This document shows, piece by piece, positions 43,858 to 51,570 of a stretch of 64,000 bases of DNA. A program made the translations under genes and the position numbers. Under the pieces are notes generated by a model. The model saw only the letters and a list, made by a program, of their open reading frames with translations, was not told the DNA's origin and did no database searches. Position 1 is the first letter of the stretch; each line of letters begins with the position of its first letter. Origin of the DNA: Ruminococcus flavefaciens (GTDB lineage: Bacteria > Bacillota > Clostridia > Oscillospirales > Ruminococcaceae); the NCBI GenBank assembly GCA_002310115.1, contig DBYI01000037.1:45837-109836 (forward strand). Reading direction: 5' to 3'.

Positions 43858-44754
43858 TCAATTTGCAGCAGAAGTTGTTGCTGCGTCATCTATATTAACG
43901 TCTATGAGTAGGCCCCCATTACTGTTGCCTGTAACTTTTGGCATTACGCCGTTCCACTTCTGAATCTGCTCATAGGCAATTACCTTATTGGAAAGTGACT
44001 CCTCAAGAAGCTTATTGGCATCAGCCTGTGCCTGTGCCTGAGCGAGAATAGCCTCAGCCTCTGCATTTGCGGCGATTACCTTTTTCTCGGCCTCGGTCTT
44101 TGCAATGACCTTTGCCTGTTCTTGCTCCGTCTTGGTCTTGAGAAGATTCTGCTCTGCTACCTGCTTTGCCTCGATAGCTGTATTAAACTCTGGAGAGAAA
44201 TCGAAATTTACAATGTTGAACTTCTCTATATAGATACCATAAGTATTGAGCTTGTTGTCAAGAGCTGTCTTAACTTCATTGCTAACAGATTCACGCTCTG
44301 TGATAAGCTGTTCTGCGTTGTACTTGGCTGTAGCAGACTTCATACACTCCTGAACCACAGGTGTTATGAGTATTGTCTGATAGTCAACACCTACATTCTT
44401 GTACATATCAGGCGATTTATCCGTAACAAGACGATAGTTTACAGCAATCTTGCTGTTTACAGTCTGAAGGTCCTTTGAAACTGCGGATGCAGGTGTCTCA
44501 TAAACCTGTATCTTGTTTGACATTTTCTCAACTGTCTGAATGAAGGGGGCCTTTACATGGAAGCCCTCTGATAAAGGATTGCTCGAAACCTCACCAAGTG
44601 TAAGCGTTACTCCCGTATGTCCTGCAGGTACTATTGTAAAGGAATTAACAGCCACAAAAACTGCTGCTAGTCCTGCTATCAACCATTTCACGCCCTTGAA
44701 GCTCGGCTTCCTCGGTACATTATTTCCGTTTACTTCTCTAACATTTACTGACAT
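43858..44754 (-). CDS. SPFH/prohibitin-family membrane protein
   Basis: The ATG at 44796 precedes the RBS; AAAGGAG fits ATG 44754, giving 298 residues. One membrane segment ~24-44 (WLIAGLAAVFVAVNSF). It is followed by an SPFH domain (FTIVPAGHTGVTLTLGEVSSNPLSEGFHVKAP), then an Ala/Glu-rich coiled coil (QAEKKVIAANAEAEAILAQAQAQ type). Resembles prohibitin/HflC scaffolds of membrane microdomains. It is the last gene of a minus-strand set with DUF1836 and two mini-proteins. Confidence 0.88.
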   Translation of the reverse strand: MSVNVREVNGNNVPRKPSFKGVKWLIAGLAAVFVAVNSFTIVPAGHTGVTLTLGEVSSNPLSEGFHVKAPFIQTVEKMSNKIQVYETPASAVSKDLQTVNSKIAVNYRLVTDKSPDMYKNVGVDYQTILITPVVQECMKSATAKYNAEQLITERESVSNEVKTALDNKLNTYGIYIEKFNIVNFDFSPEFNTAIEAKQVAEQNLLKTKTEQEQAKVIAKTEAEKKVIAANAEAEAILAQAQAQADANKLLEESLSNKVIAYEQIQKWNGVMPKVTGNSNGGLLIDVNIDDAATTSAAN

Positions 44755-44767
44755 AATAATTCTCCTT

Positions 44768-44977
44768 TTATTGGCAAAGATAGCATTTTCCTTCACCCGT
44801 TACCGAAATGACATTGCTTTTTATCATACGGACAGTAAGGAACTGGAATGCGTATGGATTAATCAATCCAATTTCGTCAAGTCTTTTTGCAGTATCAGCT
44901 GAATAAGCGTTTGCACTCATAAGCAAGCTGATTATTCTTATTTTTCTCATATAGAAAACAGATGGAAGAAATGCCAT
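44768..44977 (-). CDS. Mini-protein A (paralogue of mini-protein B)
   Basis: 69 residues; GAGGAGG RBS 6 nt from ATG 44977. A core shared with the neighbouring gene is SADTAKRLDEIGLINP, followed by an ending VISVTGEGKCYL. This looks like two helices and a short hairpin of strands, a minimal winged-helix-like plan. Not a known family to me. It stands 13 bp before the SPFH gene. Confidence 0.65.
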   Translation of the reverse strand: MAFLPSVFYMRKIRIISLLMSANAYSADTAKRLDEIGLINPYAFQFLTVRMIKSNVISVTGEGKCYLCQ

Positions 44978-45010
44978 ATTGACCCTCCTCTACTTTATAT
45001 ATTATATAAG

Positions 45011-45208
45011 TTATTTCCTGTTAAGGTAATATTTACTGTTTCCTGTTGCAGATATCACATTGTCATACAGAAGCTCAAATGTTGCTTCAGGATTATAGAT
45101 ACCCATTTCATCAAGAGTTTTAGCGCTGTCTGCCGAAAACGCCTTTGATACTTCAAAAAGCTTGATTATCTTCTTTTTGCTCATGAATAAAGCTGTTACA
45201 ACATTCAT
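45011..45208 (-). CDS. Mini-protein B (paralogue of mini-protein A)
   Basis: An in-frame TTG at 45214 exists, but GGAGG fits ATG 45208, giving 65 residues. The core reads SADSAKTLDEMGIYNP, then VISATGNSKYYL, close to mini-protein A. The N-terminus (ALFMSKKKIIKLFEVSKAF) is basic. The tandem duplicates are 33 bp apart and follow the DUF1836 regulator. Function unknown. Confidence 0.65.
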   Translation of the reverse strand: MNVVTALFMSKKKIIKLFEVSKAFSADSAKTLDEMGIYNPEATFELLYDNVISATGNSKYYLNRK

Positions 45209-45259
45209 ATTCAATACCTCCCATATACCATTAAAAGCTGTGATGTTTACCCCAAAAAC

Positions 45260-45826
45260 TTACATTTCGTCGAGAATTACCTCAAGTCCCTTTTCCATTT
45301 CTGTCCTGAGGCAACCGCTTCGATACCCCATTACCATAACAAACATTGCTTTTTTTAGCTTTTCGTCATCAGATATAGCCTTTGTATTCTCAGCGACCTC
45401 CTGTGCTACAAGTTCCTTGATATGCTCTGTACCGAAAGCGCCCTCGTCCTCAGCTGTAAAAATTATCCTGCAAAGTATATCATAAAGAAGAATATCATCT
45501 ATGATATCATCTGAGGTATCCTCAACGTCACCGTTGATATAGCGCATAAGATTTGCGATATCTTCAAGCTTCATAGCCTTGCGTAGCATATTTATCAGGA
45601 GTATACGAAGTATCTGCTTTTCGGAATACTTCTTGCCTTTGGTAGCAGATACCCACCCTCGTTTGATCCAGTTCTGGATTGTTGTTCCCTCAAGCCCCGT
45701 AAGTTTAGAAAGCTGTGATAGCGTAAGTCCACCAGTAGCCTCAAGAACCGGAGAAATAAGGGAGAATGCTGATTCTCTTGCCTGATCTGTGAATTTCATT
45801 GTTGTGCCCGGTATCAATCTGCTCAT
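45260..45826 (-). CDS. DUF1836 putative regulator
   Basis: 188 residues. Central MerR-like HTH pattern (LTLSQLSKLTGLEGTTIQNWIKRGWVSATKGKKYSEKQI, ~34-72) followed by an all-helical region. DUF1836 proteins are presumed transcription factors. Strong AAAGGAG RBS. It heads the minus-strand group DUF1836 - mini B - mini A - SPFH, and divergent pyrK lies beyond a palindrome at 45980. TATAAT (minus) lies just upstream near 45858. Confidence 0.8.
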   Translation of the reverse strand: MSRLIPGTTMKFTDQARESAFSLISPVLEATGGLTLSQLSKLTGLEGTTIQNWIKRGWVSATKGKKYSEKQILRILLINMLRKAMKLEDIANLMRYINGDVEDTSDDIIDDILLYDILCRIIFTAEDEGAFGTEHIKELVAQEVAENTKAISDDEKLKKAMFVMVMGYRSGCLRTEMEKGLEVILDEM

Positions 45827-46164
45827 TGTCTTTAACTCCTTTCTGATGATGATATGATTATATCATAAGTTCATACGAACCGCAAATCTTGTTTGTAGTC
45901 GATTTTTAGTTTTTTTGAAGATTTTTTTGCATTTATCATAATATTTCATCTAATTTCAGCTTTTTTCTCACTTTTTCATATTGGTTCAACCAATCGAATA
46001 TACTATATTATAATAGGACTGTGCCTATCGCCTGTTGCTTTTTTTAACCGCATATGTTATAATAATCCAGTAGAAAATAAAAATTAGTAAATAGAAACGG
46101 GTATGCCACTGGAGTATCCATACTAATTACCAATTTCTGATTATTCATATTAAAGGAGAAAAAT
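45827..46164. promoter_or_regulatory. Divergent control region DUF1836 / pyrK with palindrome
   Basis: Perfect palindrome ATTGGTT-C-AACCAAT at 45980-45994, a candidate operator. GTTC-ATAC-GAAC at 45869-45880 next to a minus-strand TATAAT is a second one. No uracil-type PyrR attenuator (anti-terminator and terminator) was seen before pyrK. Confidence 0.5.
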
Positions 46165-46935
46165 ATGAAATACACGCAGGGACAATTCATGATCACCGAA
46201 AAAACTGCGATTGCTCGTGAGATATACAGCTTCAGCATTGCCTGTCCCGAAGTGGCGGCAACAGCCTGCCCTGGGCAGTTCGTACATATAAGAGCAAAAG
46301 GGTTCACACTGCGCAGACCTATCTCTATCTGCGGCATTGACAAGGAAAAAGGAACTCTCCGTATAGTTTTCGAGATTCGCGGCGAGGGCACCTCAGAGAT
46401 TGCCAAGCTCAACAAGGGCGACCTGATAGATATGCTCGCCCCCCTCGGTCACGGATTTACCGTTGATACTACTTATAATAAGGTAATTCTTATCGGTGGT
46501 GGTATCGGTACACCGCCAATGCTCCCACTTGCTAAAACTTACGGCAATAAAGCTATTACAATAAGCGGTTTCAGAAACGCTTCTGCAGTCATATTGCAAG
46601 ACGATTTTCACAGTACAGGTGCAACGACTATCCTCTGCACTGATGACGGTTCAGCAGGCATTCACGGATTTGTAACACAGCCTCTTGCAGAACTCGTAAA
46701 AAAAGGAGGCATCGATGCTGTTTATGCGTGCGGACCTATGCCAATGCTCAAAAATGTCGCTAAAATATGTAAAGAAAATGGCATTTTCTGCGAAATATCA
46801 CTTGAGGAGCGCATGGCCTGCGGCATTGGAGCATGTCTTGGATGTGCCTGCCGTACAGTTCGTAACGACAACGAATACTTCGCACATGTCTGCAAGGATG
46901 GTCCGGTTTTCAATGCTGAGGAGGTGATCTGGTAA
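46165..46935 (+). CDS. pyrK: Dihydroorotate dehydrogenase electron-transfer subunit
   Basis: 256 residues. FAD-binding RRPISICG, NAD-binding IGGGIGTPPMLPLA, and a C-terminal [2Fe-2S] site with Cys in ACGIGACLGCACRT plus AHVCKDGP. It passes electrons from PyrD to NAD+ in the class 1B enzyme of pyrimidine synthesis. Its stop overlaps the pyrD start (TAATG), which fits stable subunit ratios. AAAGGAG RBS. Confidence 0.95.
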   Translation: MKYTQGQFMITEKTAIAREIYSFSIACPEVAATACPGQFVHIRAKGFTLRRPISICGIDKEKGTLRIVFEIRGEGTSEIAKLNKGDLIDMLAPLGHGFTVDTTYNKVILIGGGIGTPPMLPLAKTYGNKAITISGFRNASAVILQDDFHSTGATTILCTDDGSAGIHGFVTQPLAELVKKGGIDAVYACGPMPMLKNVAKICKENGIFCEISLEERMACGIGACLGCACRTVRNDNEYFAHVCKDGPVFNAEEVIW

Positions 46936-47846
46936 TGGCTGATCTTTCCGTAAAAGTTTGTGGGATAGACTTCAAGAACCCCATAATTCCAGCTTCAGGC
47001 GTTTTCGGCTATGGAAGGGAGTATGAAGAACTCTTCTCTCTCAATAAGCTTGGTGGTATTGCCACAAAGGGAACAACCTTACATCTGCGTACAGGAAATC
47101 TTTCTCCAAGAATAGCTGAAACTCCTTCTGGTATGCTCAATTCAGTAGGACTTCAGAACCCAGGAATTGATCATTTTATTGAAACTGAGCTACCCTATCT
47201 TCTTACAAAGGATCTTGTGGTGCTCGCAAACATTGCAGGCTCAACTCCCGACGAATGCGCGGAGGTTGCCGCAAAACTGGAAGATACTGATGTTCACATG
47301 ATAGAACTAAACATATCATGCCCCAACGTAAAACAAGGTGGAGCGGCTTTTGGAACAAGCTGTGAAATGGCTTCAGAGGTCACGAAAAAAGTACGTGCAG
47401 TAACCAAAAAACCTCTAGTTGTAAAACTTTCTCCTAATGTTACAAGCATTGCCGACATTGCAAAGTCAGTTGAAGCCGCAGGAGCTGATGCAGTTTCACT
47501 TATAAACACTCTCCTCGGCATGAGAATCGATATAAACACAGGCAGACCTGTACTCCGCAACAACGTAGGCGGTATGAGCGGCCCTGCAGTATTCCCAATT
47601 GCTGTACGAATGGTATGGCAGGTTGCAAATGCGGTAAATATTCCTGTTATTGGCATGGGTGGCGTCTCCTCAGGACGTGACGCAATCGAACTCATGATGG
47701 CAGGAGCTTCTGCAGTGCAGGTTGGAGCTGCCATATTCACAGACCCGTATGTACCTGTAAAGATAATTGAAGAAATGAACGAATGGCTTGACAGCAAGAA
47801 TATTGCTTCTGTAAAAGACATAATTGGTACTGTGAAACCATGGTGA
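46935..47846 (+). CDS. pyrD: Dihydroorotate dehydrogenase catalytic subunit, class 1B
   Basis: 303 residues. KNPIIPASGVFGYG, TPSGMLNSVGLQNPG, the active-site Cys in ELNISCPNVKQGG, VKLSPNVTSI, and FMN phosphate site GMGGVSSGRDAIE. It oxidises dihydroorotate to orotate in the cytoplasm with the PyrK partner. Starts with the overlapping TAATG. No terminator follows directly. Confidence 0.96.
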   Translation: MADLSVKVCGIDFKNPIIPASGVFGYGREYEELFSLNKLGGIATKGTTLHLRTGNLSPRIAETPSGMLNSVGLQNPGIDHFIETELPYLLTKDLVVLANIAGSTPDECAEVAAKLEDTDVHMIELNISCPNVKQGGAAFGTSCEMASEVTKKVRAVTKKPLVVKLSPNVTSIADIAKSVEAAGADAVSLINTLLGMRIDINTGRPVLRNNVGGMSGPAVFPIAVRMVWQVANAVNIPVIGMGGVSSGRDAIELMMAGASAVQVGAAIFTDPYVPVKIIEEMNEWLDSKNIASVKDIIGTVKPW

Positions 47847-48227
47847 AGATTATTTAGTATATGACACCCTAACTCATAGAATCCAAAGAAATAACATTCA
47901 GGAATTATGAACGAGTTGTTGCATTTTCTGCATTCATTTGCAGAAAACAAGCGGATATAAGCTACACTAAACTATAAGGACTTATACATTCTTCACATTT
48001 CAAGCCTTGAACGTATTGATTCCTTAGAAAATCTTTTCAATACGATGCTTCCATTTTACATCAAAATACTTTTTATGATTTCCTATCTGGTACCCAAAAC
48101 AACACTTGCTTTTACAATAATCAAACAATGAACAGATAAAAATTTCTTTATTATTACAAAACGTTAATTTTATAAGCATAGTTAACGCAATCTAAGCGTT
48201 AATAAAAAAGAATAAAGGAACATCAAA
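47847..48227. other. Intergenic stretch after pyrD, one hairpin
   Basis: No ORF is supported. TTTTCTGCA-TTCATT-TGCAGAAAA (47924-47947) is a perfect 9-bp stem without T-run on the plus strand. The rest is AT-rich with no sign of a gene. Confidence 0.5.
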
Positions 48228-48656
48228 ATGATAATAATGTCAGTTGATTTCGGCGATGCAAGAACAGGCATCGCTGTATGCGGAAAAAGCGAAATGATTG
48301 CTTCGCCCGTCACAGTTATAGCCGAAAAGGACTTTAATCAATGTATAGAAAAAACCGCCGCTCTGGCAAAAGAACAGCGTGCAGAACAAATAGTAGTTGG
48401 CTATCCCATGAATATGAACGGAACAGTCGGCGAAAGAGCTGAAAAATGCAAACTCTTCGCCGAGGAGCTTGAAAAACTCACAGGTTGTCCCGTTAAACTA
48501 TGGGACGAGCGATGCACAACAGTTTCAGCGCATAATGCGCTGAATGTCACCAACACACGCGGAAAAAAACGCAAGGCAGTTGTTGACGCCGTTGCAGCCG
48601 TCCTAATTCTCGAAAGCTATCTTGGTTTCAGACGCAATTCGGGAGAAGCTACATAA
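48228..48656 (+). CDS. ruvX: Putative Holliday junction resolvase RuvX/YqgF
   Basis: 142 residues. Asp-containing MSVDFGDARTGIAV at the N-terminus, VVGYPMNMNGTVGERA, LWDERCTTVSAHNAL and C-terminal VVDAVAAVLILESYL, all typical of the RNase H-fold YqgF family. Its role is in 16S rRNA 5' processing in E. coli; resolvase activity is less clear. RBS AAAGGA. Its end overlaps the end of the small minus-strand gene by 8 bp. Confidence 0.92.
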   Translation: MIIMSVDFGDARTGIAVCGKSEMIASPVTVIAEKDFNQCIEKTAALAKEQRAEQIVVGYPMNMNGTVGERAEKCKLFAEELEKLTGCPVKLWDERCTTVSAHNALNVTNTRGKKRKAVVDAVAAVLILESYLGFRRNSGEAT

Positions 48657-48822
48657 TTACCGACTTTATATCGTCAAAGAGGTCTCCTGCGGCTTTAAGT
48701 GCCTTTCCTGCATCGCGCTTTATGCTCATTTTCTTTATAGGCCTTGCATTTGAAAATGCATAGCAGGCGATACCTGTTATCGCTCCTGCCACCGCACCCT
48801 TTACAAGCGATTTTATATTCAT
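48649..48822 (-). CDS. Small membrane-associated protein, YtxH-like
   Basis: A longer frame to 49008 exists, but the family-like sequence and GGAG RBS begin at ATG 48822, giving 57 residues. MNIKSLVKGAVAGAITGIAC contains a Gly/Ala-rich membrane helix, followed by a basic amphipathic helix (PIKKMSIKRDAGKALKAAGD). A palindromic operator candidate stands in its promoter region. Confidence 0.65.
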   Translation of the reverse strand: MNIKSLVKGAVAGAITGIACYAFSNARPIKKMSIKRDAGKALKAAGDLFDDIKSVIM

Positions 48823-48840
48823 ATCAAAACTCCATATAAT

Positions 48841-48863
48841 TATTGTCCGTAGTACGGACAATA
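48841..48863. promoter_or_regulatory. 23-bp perfect palindromic operator candidate
   Basis: Half-site TATTGTCCGTA, central G, exact mirror half. It lies between the divergent 48822 (-) and trmL (+) starts, ~20 and ~50 bp away. The regulator is unknown. Confidence 0.7.
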
Positions 48864-48912
48864 TTATTATCTGAATACAGGAATAAATTATTCTGAACAA
48901 AAAAGGTGAAAT

Positions 48913-49410
48913 ATGCAAAACCTCAATATAGTCCTTGTAGAACCTCAGATTCCGCAAAATACGGGAAATATCTCCCGAACCTGTGCTGTTACTGGAGCAA
49001 AACTGCACCTTGTCCGTCCTCTTGGATTTGAAGTAAGCGACAAACAGCTTAAACGCGCGGGACTTGACTACTGGGACAAACTCGACATTACATATTATGA
49101 CAGCCTCGGTGACTTTTTCATCAGAAACGAAGGAGGGAACTTCTTCTACTTCACAACAAAAGGACTACACGTCCACAGCGAAGCAGAATATCCTGATAAT
49201 TCCTATCTAATATTTGGAAGGGAGGACAAGGGCCTTCCTGAATCTCTTCTTCACAATAATCCCGATTGCTGCCTTAGAATCCCCATGCGGAACGAACTCC
49301 GTAGTCTAAATCTATCAAATTCCGTGGCAATAGCTATATACGAGGTTCTGAGGCAGTGGGACTACCCTGATCTTTCTCGTGAAGGAAAACTTACTCAATA
49401 TACATGGTAA
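48913..49410 (+). CDS. trmL: tRNA (cytidine(34)-2'-O)-methyltransferase
   Basis: 165 residues, normal for TrmL. SPOUT-fold motifs: NIVLVEPQIPQNTGNISRTCAVTGA, LIFGREDKGLPESLL and IPMRNELRSLNLSNSVAIAIYE (the knot). It methylates the wobble ribose of tRNA-Leu with SAM. RBS AAAGGTG. The gene is followed 13 bp later by a DegV gene. Confidence 0.95.
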   Translation: MQNLNIVLVEPQIPQNTGNISRTCAVTGAKLHLVRPLGFEVSDKQLKRAGLDYWDKLDITYYDSLGDFFIRNEGGNFFYFTTKGLHVHSEAEYPDNSYLIFGREDKGLPESLLHNNPDCCLRIPMRNELRSLNLSNSVAIAIYEVLRQWDYPDLSREGKLTQYTW

Positions 49411-49423
49411 AGGAGATATTATT

Positions 49424-50296
49424 ATGTCAAAGATCGTAATGCTTACTGATTCATGCTGTGACCTGCCAAAAGAGACTGTCGAGGAGCTAGGCATAAAGGT
49501 CCTTCCGTTTACCTTGACAGTAGGCGGAAAAAGTTTCCTCGAAATGTACGACAAGTCAACACAGGAATTCTATAAGCTTCTTGAAGAAACAGACGAGATA
49601 CCTAAGCATTCTCAGATACCTCCAATAACATTTGAGGAAGCCTATAAGGAGCTCTTTGAGCAAGGATATACAGATATTATCAGTGTATCCATAAATTCAC
49701 TTGGGTCGGGCACCTATAATAACTCCATAATTGCCAAAAACGAATTTTTCGAAAATAATCCCCAAGCAAAGGATAAGCTTCGTATTTTTAACATTGATTC
49801 AAAGTGTTACACCCTTTTCTATGGCTACCCTGTTATGGAAGCTGCTAAAAAGATCAAACGCGGTGCTGACGCCGAAGAAATAATTGCATATCTCGAAGAT
49901 TGGTTCAATGTATGTGCTGTATATGCTGTTCCTTTTTCGTTGAAATATGCTAAAAAGTCCGGTCGTATCTCCGCCGCAAAGGCTTTTGCAGGAGAGCTTC
50001 TGGGACTTAAGCCTGTTATCCTCTTCTCAGATGGCACTACTGAAACTATCGATAAAATAAGAGGTGAAAAGAACATCGTTCCGAAACTCGTAGAAATAAT
50101 AGAAAAAAACATGACGCCACAAACTCCTTATATACTTCTTCACGGCAGGGATGATACTGTTGCAAAAGAAGTCGAAAAGGAGCTCGTTAAAAAAACAGGA
50201 CGCAAGTCTGAAATGATGGGCAATATTGGTGCTGTAGTCACCTCAAATATTGGTCCTGACCTTGTGGCAATTGTTATCAGGCGCAAGAACAAGTAA
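49424..50296 (+). CDS. DegV family fatty-acid binding protein
   Basis: The ATG at 49379 is part of trmL DNA; AAAGGAG fits ATG 49424 (290 residues). Typical DegV motifs: VMLTDSCCDLPKETVEELGIKVLPF, the fatty-acid Ser region HSQIPPITFEEAY, SINSLGSGTYNNS and GRISAAKAFAGELLGLKPVI. The family binds fatty acids and delivers them to a fatty-acid kinase (FakA); which partner applies is unknown. Ends at a clear terminator. Confidence 0.93.
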   Translation: MSKIVMLTDSCCDLPKETVEELGIKVLPFTLTVGGKSFLEMYDKSTQEFYKLLEETDEIPKHSQIPPITFEEAYKELFEQGYTDIISVSINSLGSGTYNNSIIAKNEFFENNPQAKDKLRIFNIDSKCYTLFYGYPVMEAAKKIKRGADAEEIIAYLEDWFNVCAVYAVPFSLKYAKKSGRISAAKAFAGELLGLKPVILFSDGTTETIDKIRGEKNIVPKLVEIIEKNMTPQTPYILLHGRDDTVAKEVEKELVKKTGRKSEMMGNIGAVVTSNIGPDLVAIVIRRKNK

Positions 50297-50306
50297 TCTT
50301 TAAGCA

Positions 50307-50334
50307 AAGGGCAGAGCTTAGGGCTGCCCTTTTT
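50307..50334 (+). terminator. Terminator after the DegV gene
   Basis: AAGGGCAG / CTGCCCTT followed by TTT. Confidence 0.85.
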
Positions 50335-50349
50335 GCACACCTTACAAAC

Positions 50350-50428
50350 CTCTGTTTTACGCCATGTAAAAACGTTTTTACATATAATATCAACGCATTT
50401 TTACAACTTTTTCTCCAGATGTAAAAGA
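50350..50428 (+). promoter_or_regulatory. Cluster of GTAAAA/TTTTAC half-sites before the XRE gene
   Basis: Perfect 20-bp palindrome TGTAAAAAC/GTTTTTACA (core 50364-50383) overlaps TATAAT (50383-50388). More copies: TTTTAC at ~50355, TTTTTACA near 50399, TGTAAAAG near 50420. The -35 box is poor, so the control is probably by the XRE protein or another factor. The same half-sites occur at 19486. Confidence 0.6.
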
Positions 50429-50504
50429 ACATTGATAGAAATCTCCTTAGCCAGATGATATACTGGCGTCAGTCAGGAGAACTTAACTCCAAAGGAGGAA
50501 AAAC

Positions 50505-51074
50505 ATGGAGATTGGAAATCAAATCAAAAAGTTTCGCGGGAAGCTGAATTGGTCACAGGAAACTCTTGCTGAAAAAGCCTTCGTCAGCAGACAGACTATC
50601 TCGAACTGGGAGAACGACAAGAGCTATCCTGACATACACAGTCTTCTACTTCTTGGAAAACTTTTCAATATTTCTCTTGACGAATTAGTTAAAGGAGATG
50701 TTGAATCTATGAAAAATGAAATTGAAAAAAATAACACAAAGAAGTTTAATGCTATGGCATGGCTTCTCACAGCCGAGTATATCATCGTTGCAATATCTAT
50801 CATACCACTGATAAAGTACCTTGGCTGGCTCGGCGGAGTCATATGTGGTATACTCTTCTCAGTATCTATGTTTACAGCCATAAAAGTTGAAAAAATGAAA
50901 AAAGACAACAATATCCAGAATTACAGGGAGATAAAAGCTTTCATGGAAGGCAAAAGCCTTGACGAGATAACTGAGGAACGCATTAATAATCTCAACAAAC
51001 CTCTTGTAAAAGTAATCTGTGGCATGGTTTTTGCCTCTATAATCGTTGGAGTATGTGCATTTATTTTCTTCTAG
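50505..51074 (+). CDS. XRE-family regulator with membrane helices
   Basis: 189 residues. Typical N-terminal HTH (MEIGNQIKKFRGKLNWSQETLAEKAFVSRQTISNWENDKSYPD). Residues ~80-125 contain two hydrophobic helices, and ~165-189 a third, so the DNA-binding domain is probably tethered to the membrane. AAAGGAGG RBS. A helical linker with EKMKKDNNIQ. Likely autoregulatory by the repeats in its promoter. Single gene. Confidence 0.9.
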   Translation: MEIGNQIKKFRGKLNWSQETLAEKAFVSRQTISNWENDKSYPDIHSLLLLGKLFNISLDELVKGDVESMKNEIEKNNTKKFNAMAWLLTAEYIIVAISIIPLIKYLGWLGGVICGILFSVSMFTAIKVEKMKKDNNIQNYREIKAFMEGKSLDEITEERINNLNKPLVKVICGMVFASIIVGVCAFIFF

Positions 51075-51084
51075 CCAGAAAAAA

Positions 51085-51108
51085 GGAACGCCTTCGCGTT
51101 CCCTTTTT
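51085..51108 (+). terminator. Terminator of the XRE gene
   Basis: GGAACGC-CTTC-GCGTTCC followed by CTTTTT, with A-run before it, so it may also end the SASP transcript on the other strand. Confidence 0.9.
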
Positions 51109-51124
51109 CGACTTAGTGCAACTG

Positions 51125-51325
51125 TTACTGCATCTTATATGAGTCAATCATCTTCTTAACCATGCTGCCACCTATAGATCCTGCCTCACGTGAAGTAAGA
51201 TCGCCGTTGTAGCCCTGCTTGAGATTGATACCAAGCTCGTTCGCTGACTCCATCTTGAATCTTTCGAGAACTTCTCTACCCTTCTGTGTCATTTCGCCTT
51301 TATTGTTATTGCTGTTATTGCTCAT
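51125..51325 (-). CDS. Alpha/beta-type small acid-soluble spore protein
   Basis: 66 residues. The C-terminal two thirds carry the family signature ANELGINLKQGYNGDLTSREAGSIGGSMVKKMI; Glu in the germination protease site (ESANELGI) is present. These proteins coat DNA in spores. This implies a sporulation-related program, at least historically, in an organism that by other features is a Ruminococcus-like fibre degrader. RBS AGGAG. Confidence 0.93.
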   Translation of the reverse strand: MSNNSNNNKGEMTQKGREVLERFKMESANELGINLKQGYNGDLTSREAGSIGGSMVKKMIDSYKMQ

Positions 51326-51530
51326 TGCAATTTCTCCTTAATTGTTTTTTGATGCCGTGATATTATTATGATGCAAATAACAACATTAAAACATGGAAAT
51401 TAATGTTCAAAAGATCAAGAAGGAAGCAGCAAATAAGCCAACGGCCTTTCAGTTGAATATTCTCTTTTCTCTATGCTGACTTATATTCTGAATTTTCACC
51501 CATTAGATTGTGTCCATACCGTTCAAACCT

Positions 51531-51566
51531 AAAAAAGCGAGTTGTGTCATTGCAACTCGCTTTTTT
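51531..51566. terminator. Bidirectional terminator between SASP region and histidine kinase
   Basis: AAAAAAGCGAGTTG / CAACTCGCTTTTTT, 14-bp perfect stem, 8-nt loop, T-runs on both strands. It ends the two-component operon. Confidence 0.92.
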
Positions 51567-51570
51567 ATAT

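Noticed and set aside
45860..45885. SOS (DinR/LexA) box GTTC-ATAC-GAAC
   Set aside because: The half-sites are in the reverse order of the Gram-positive GAAC-N4-GTTC box.
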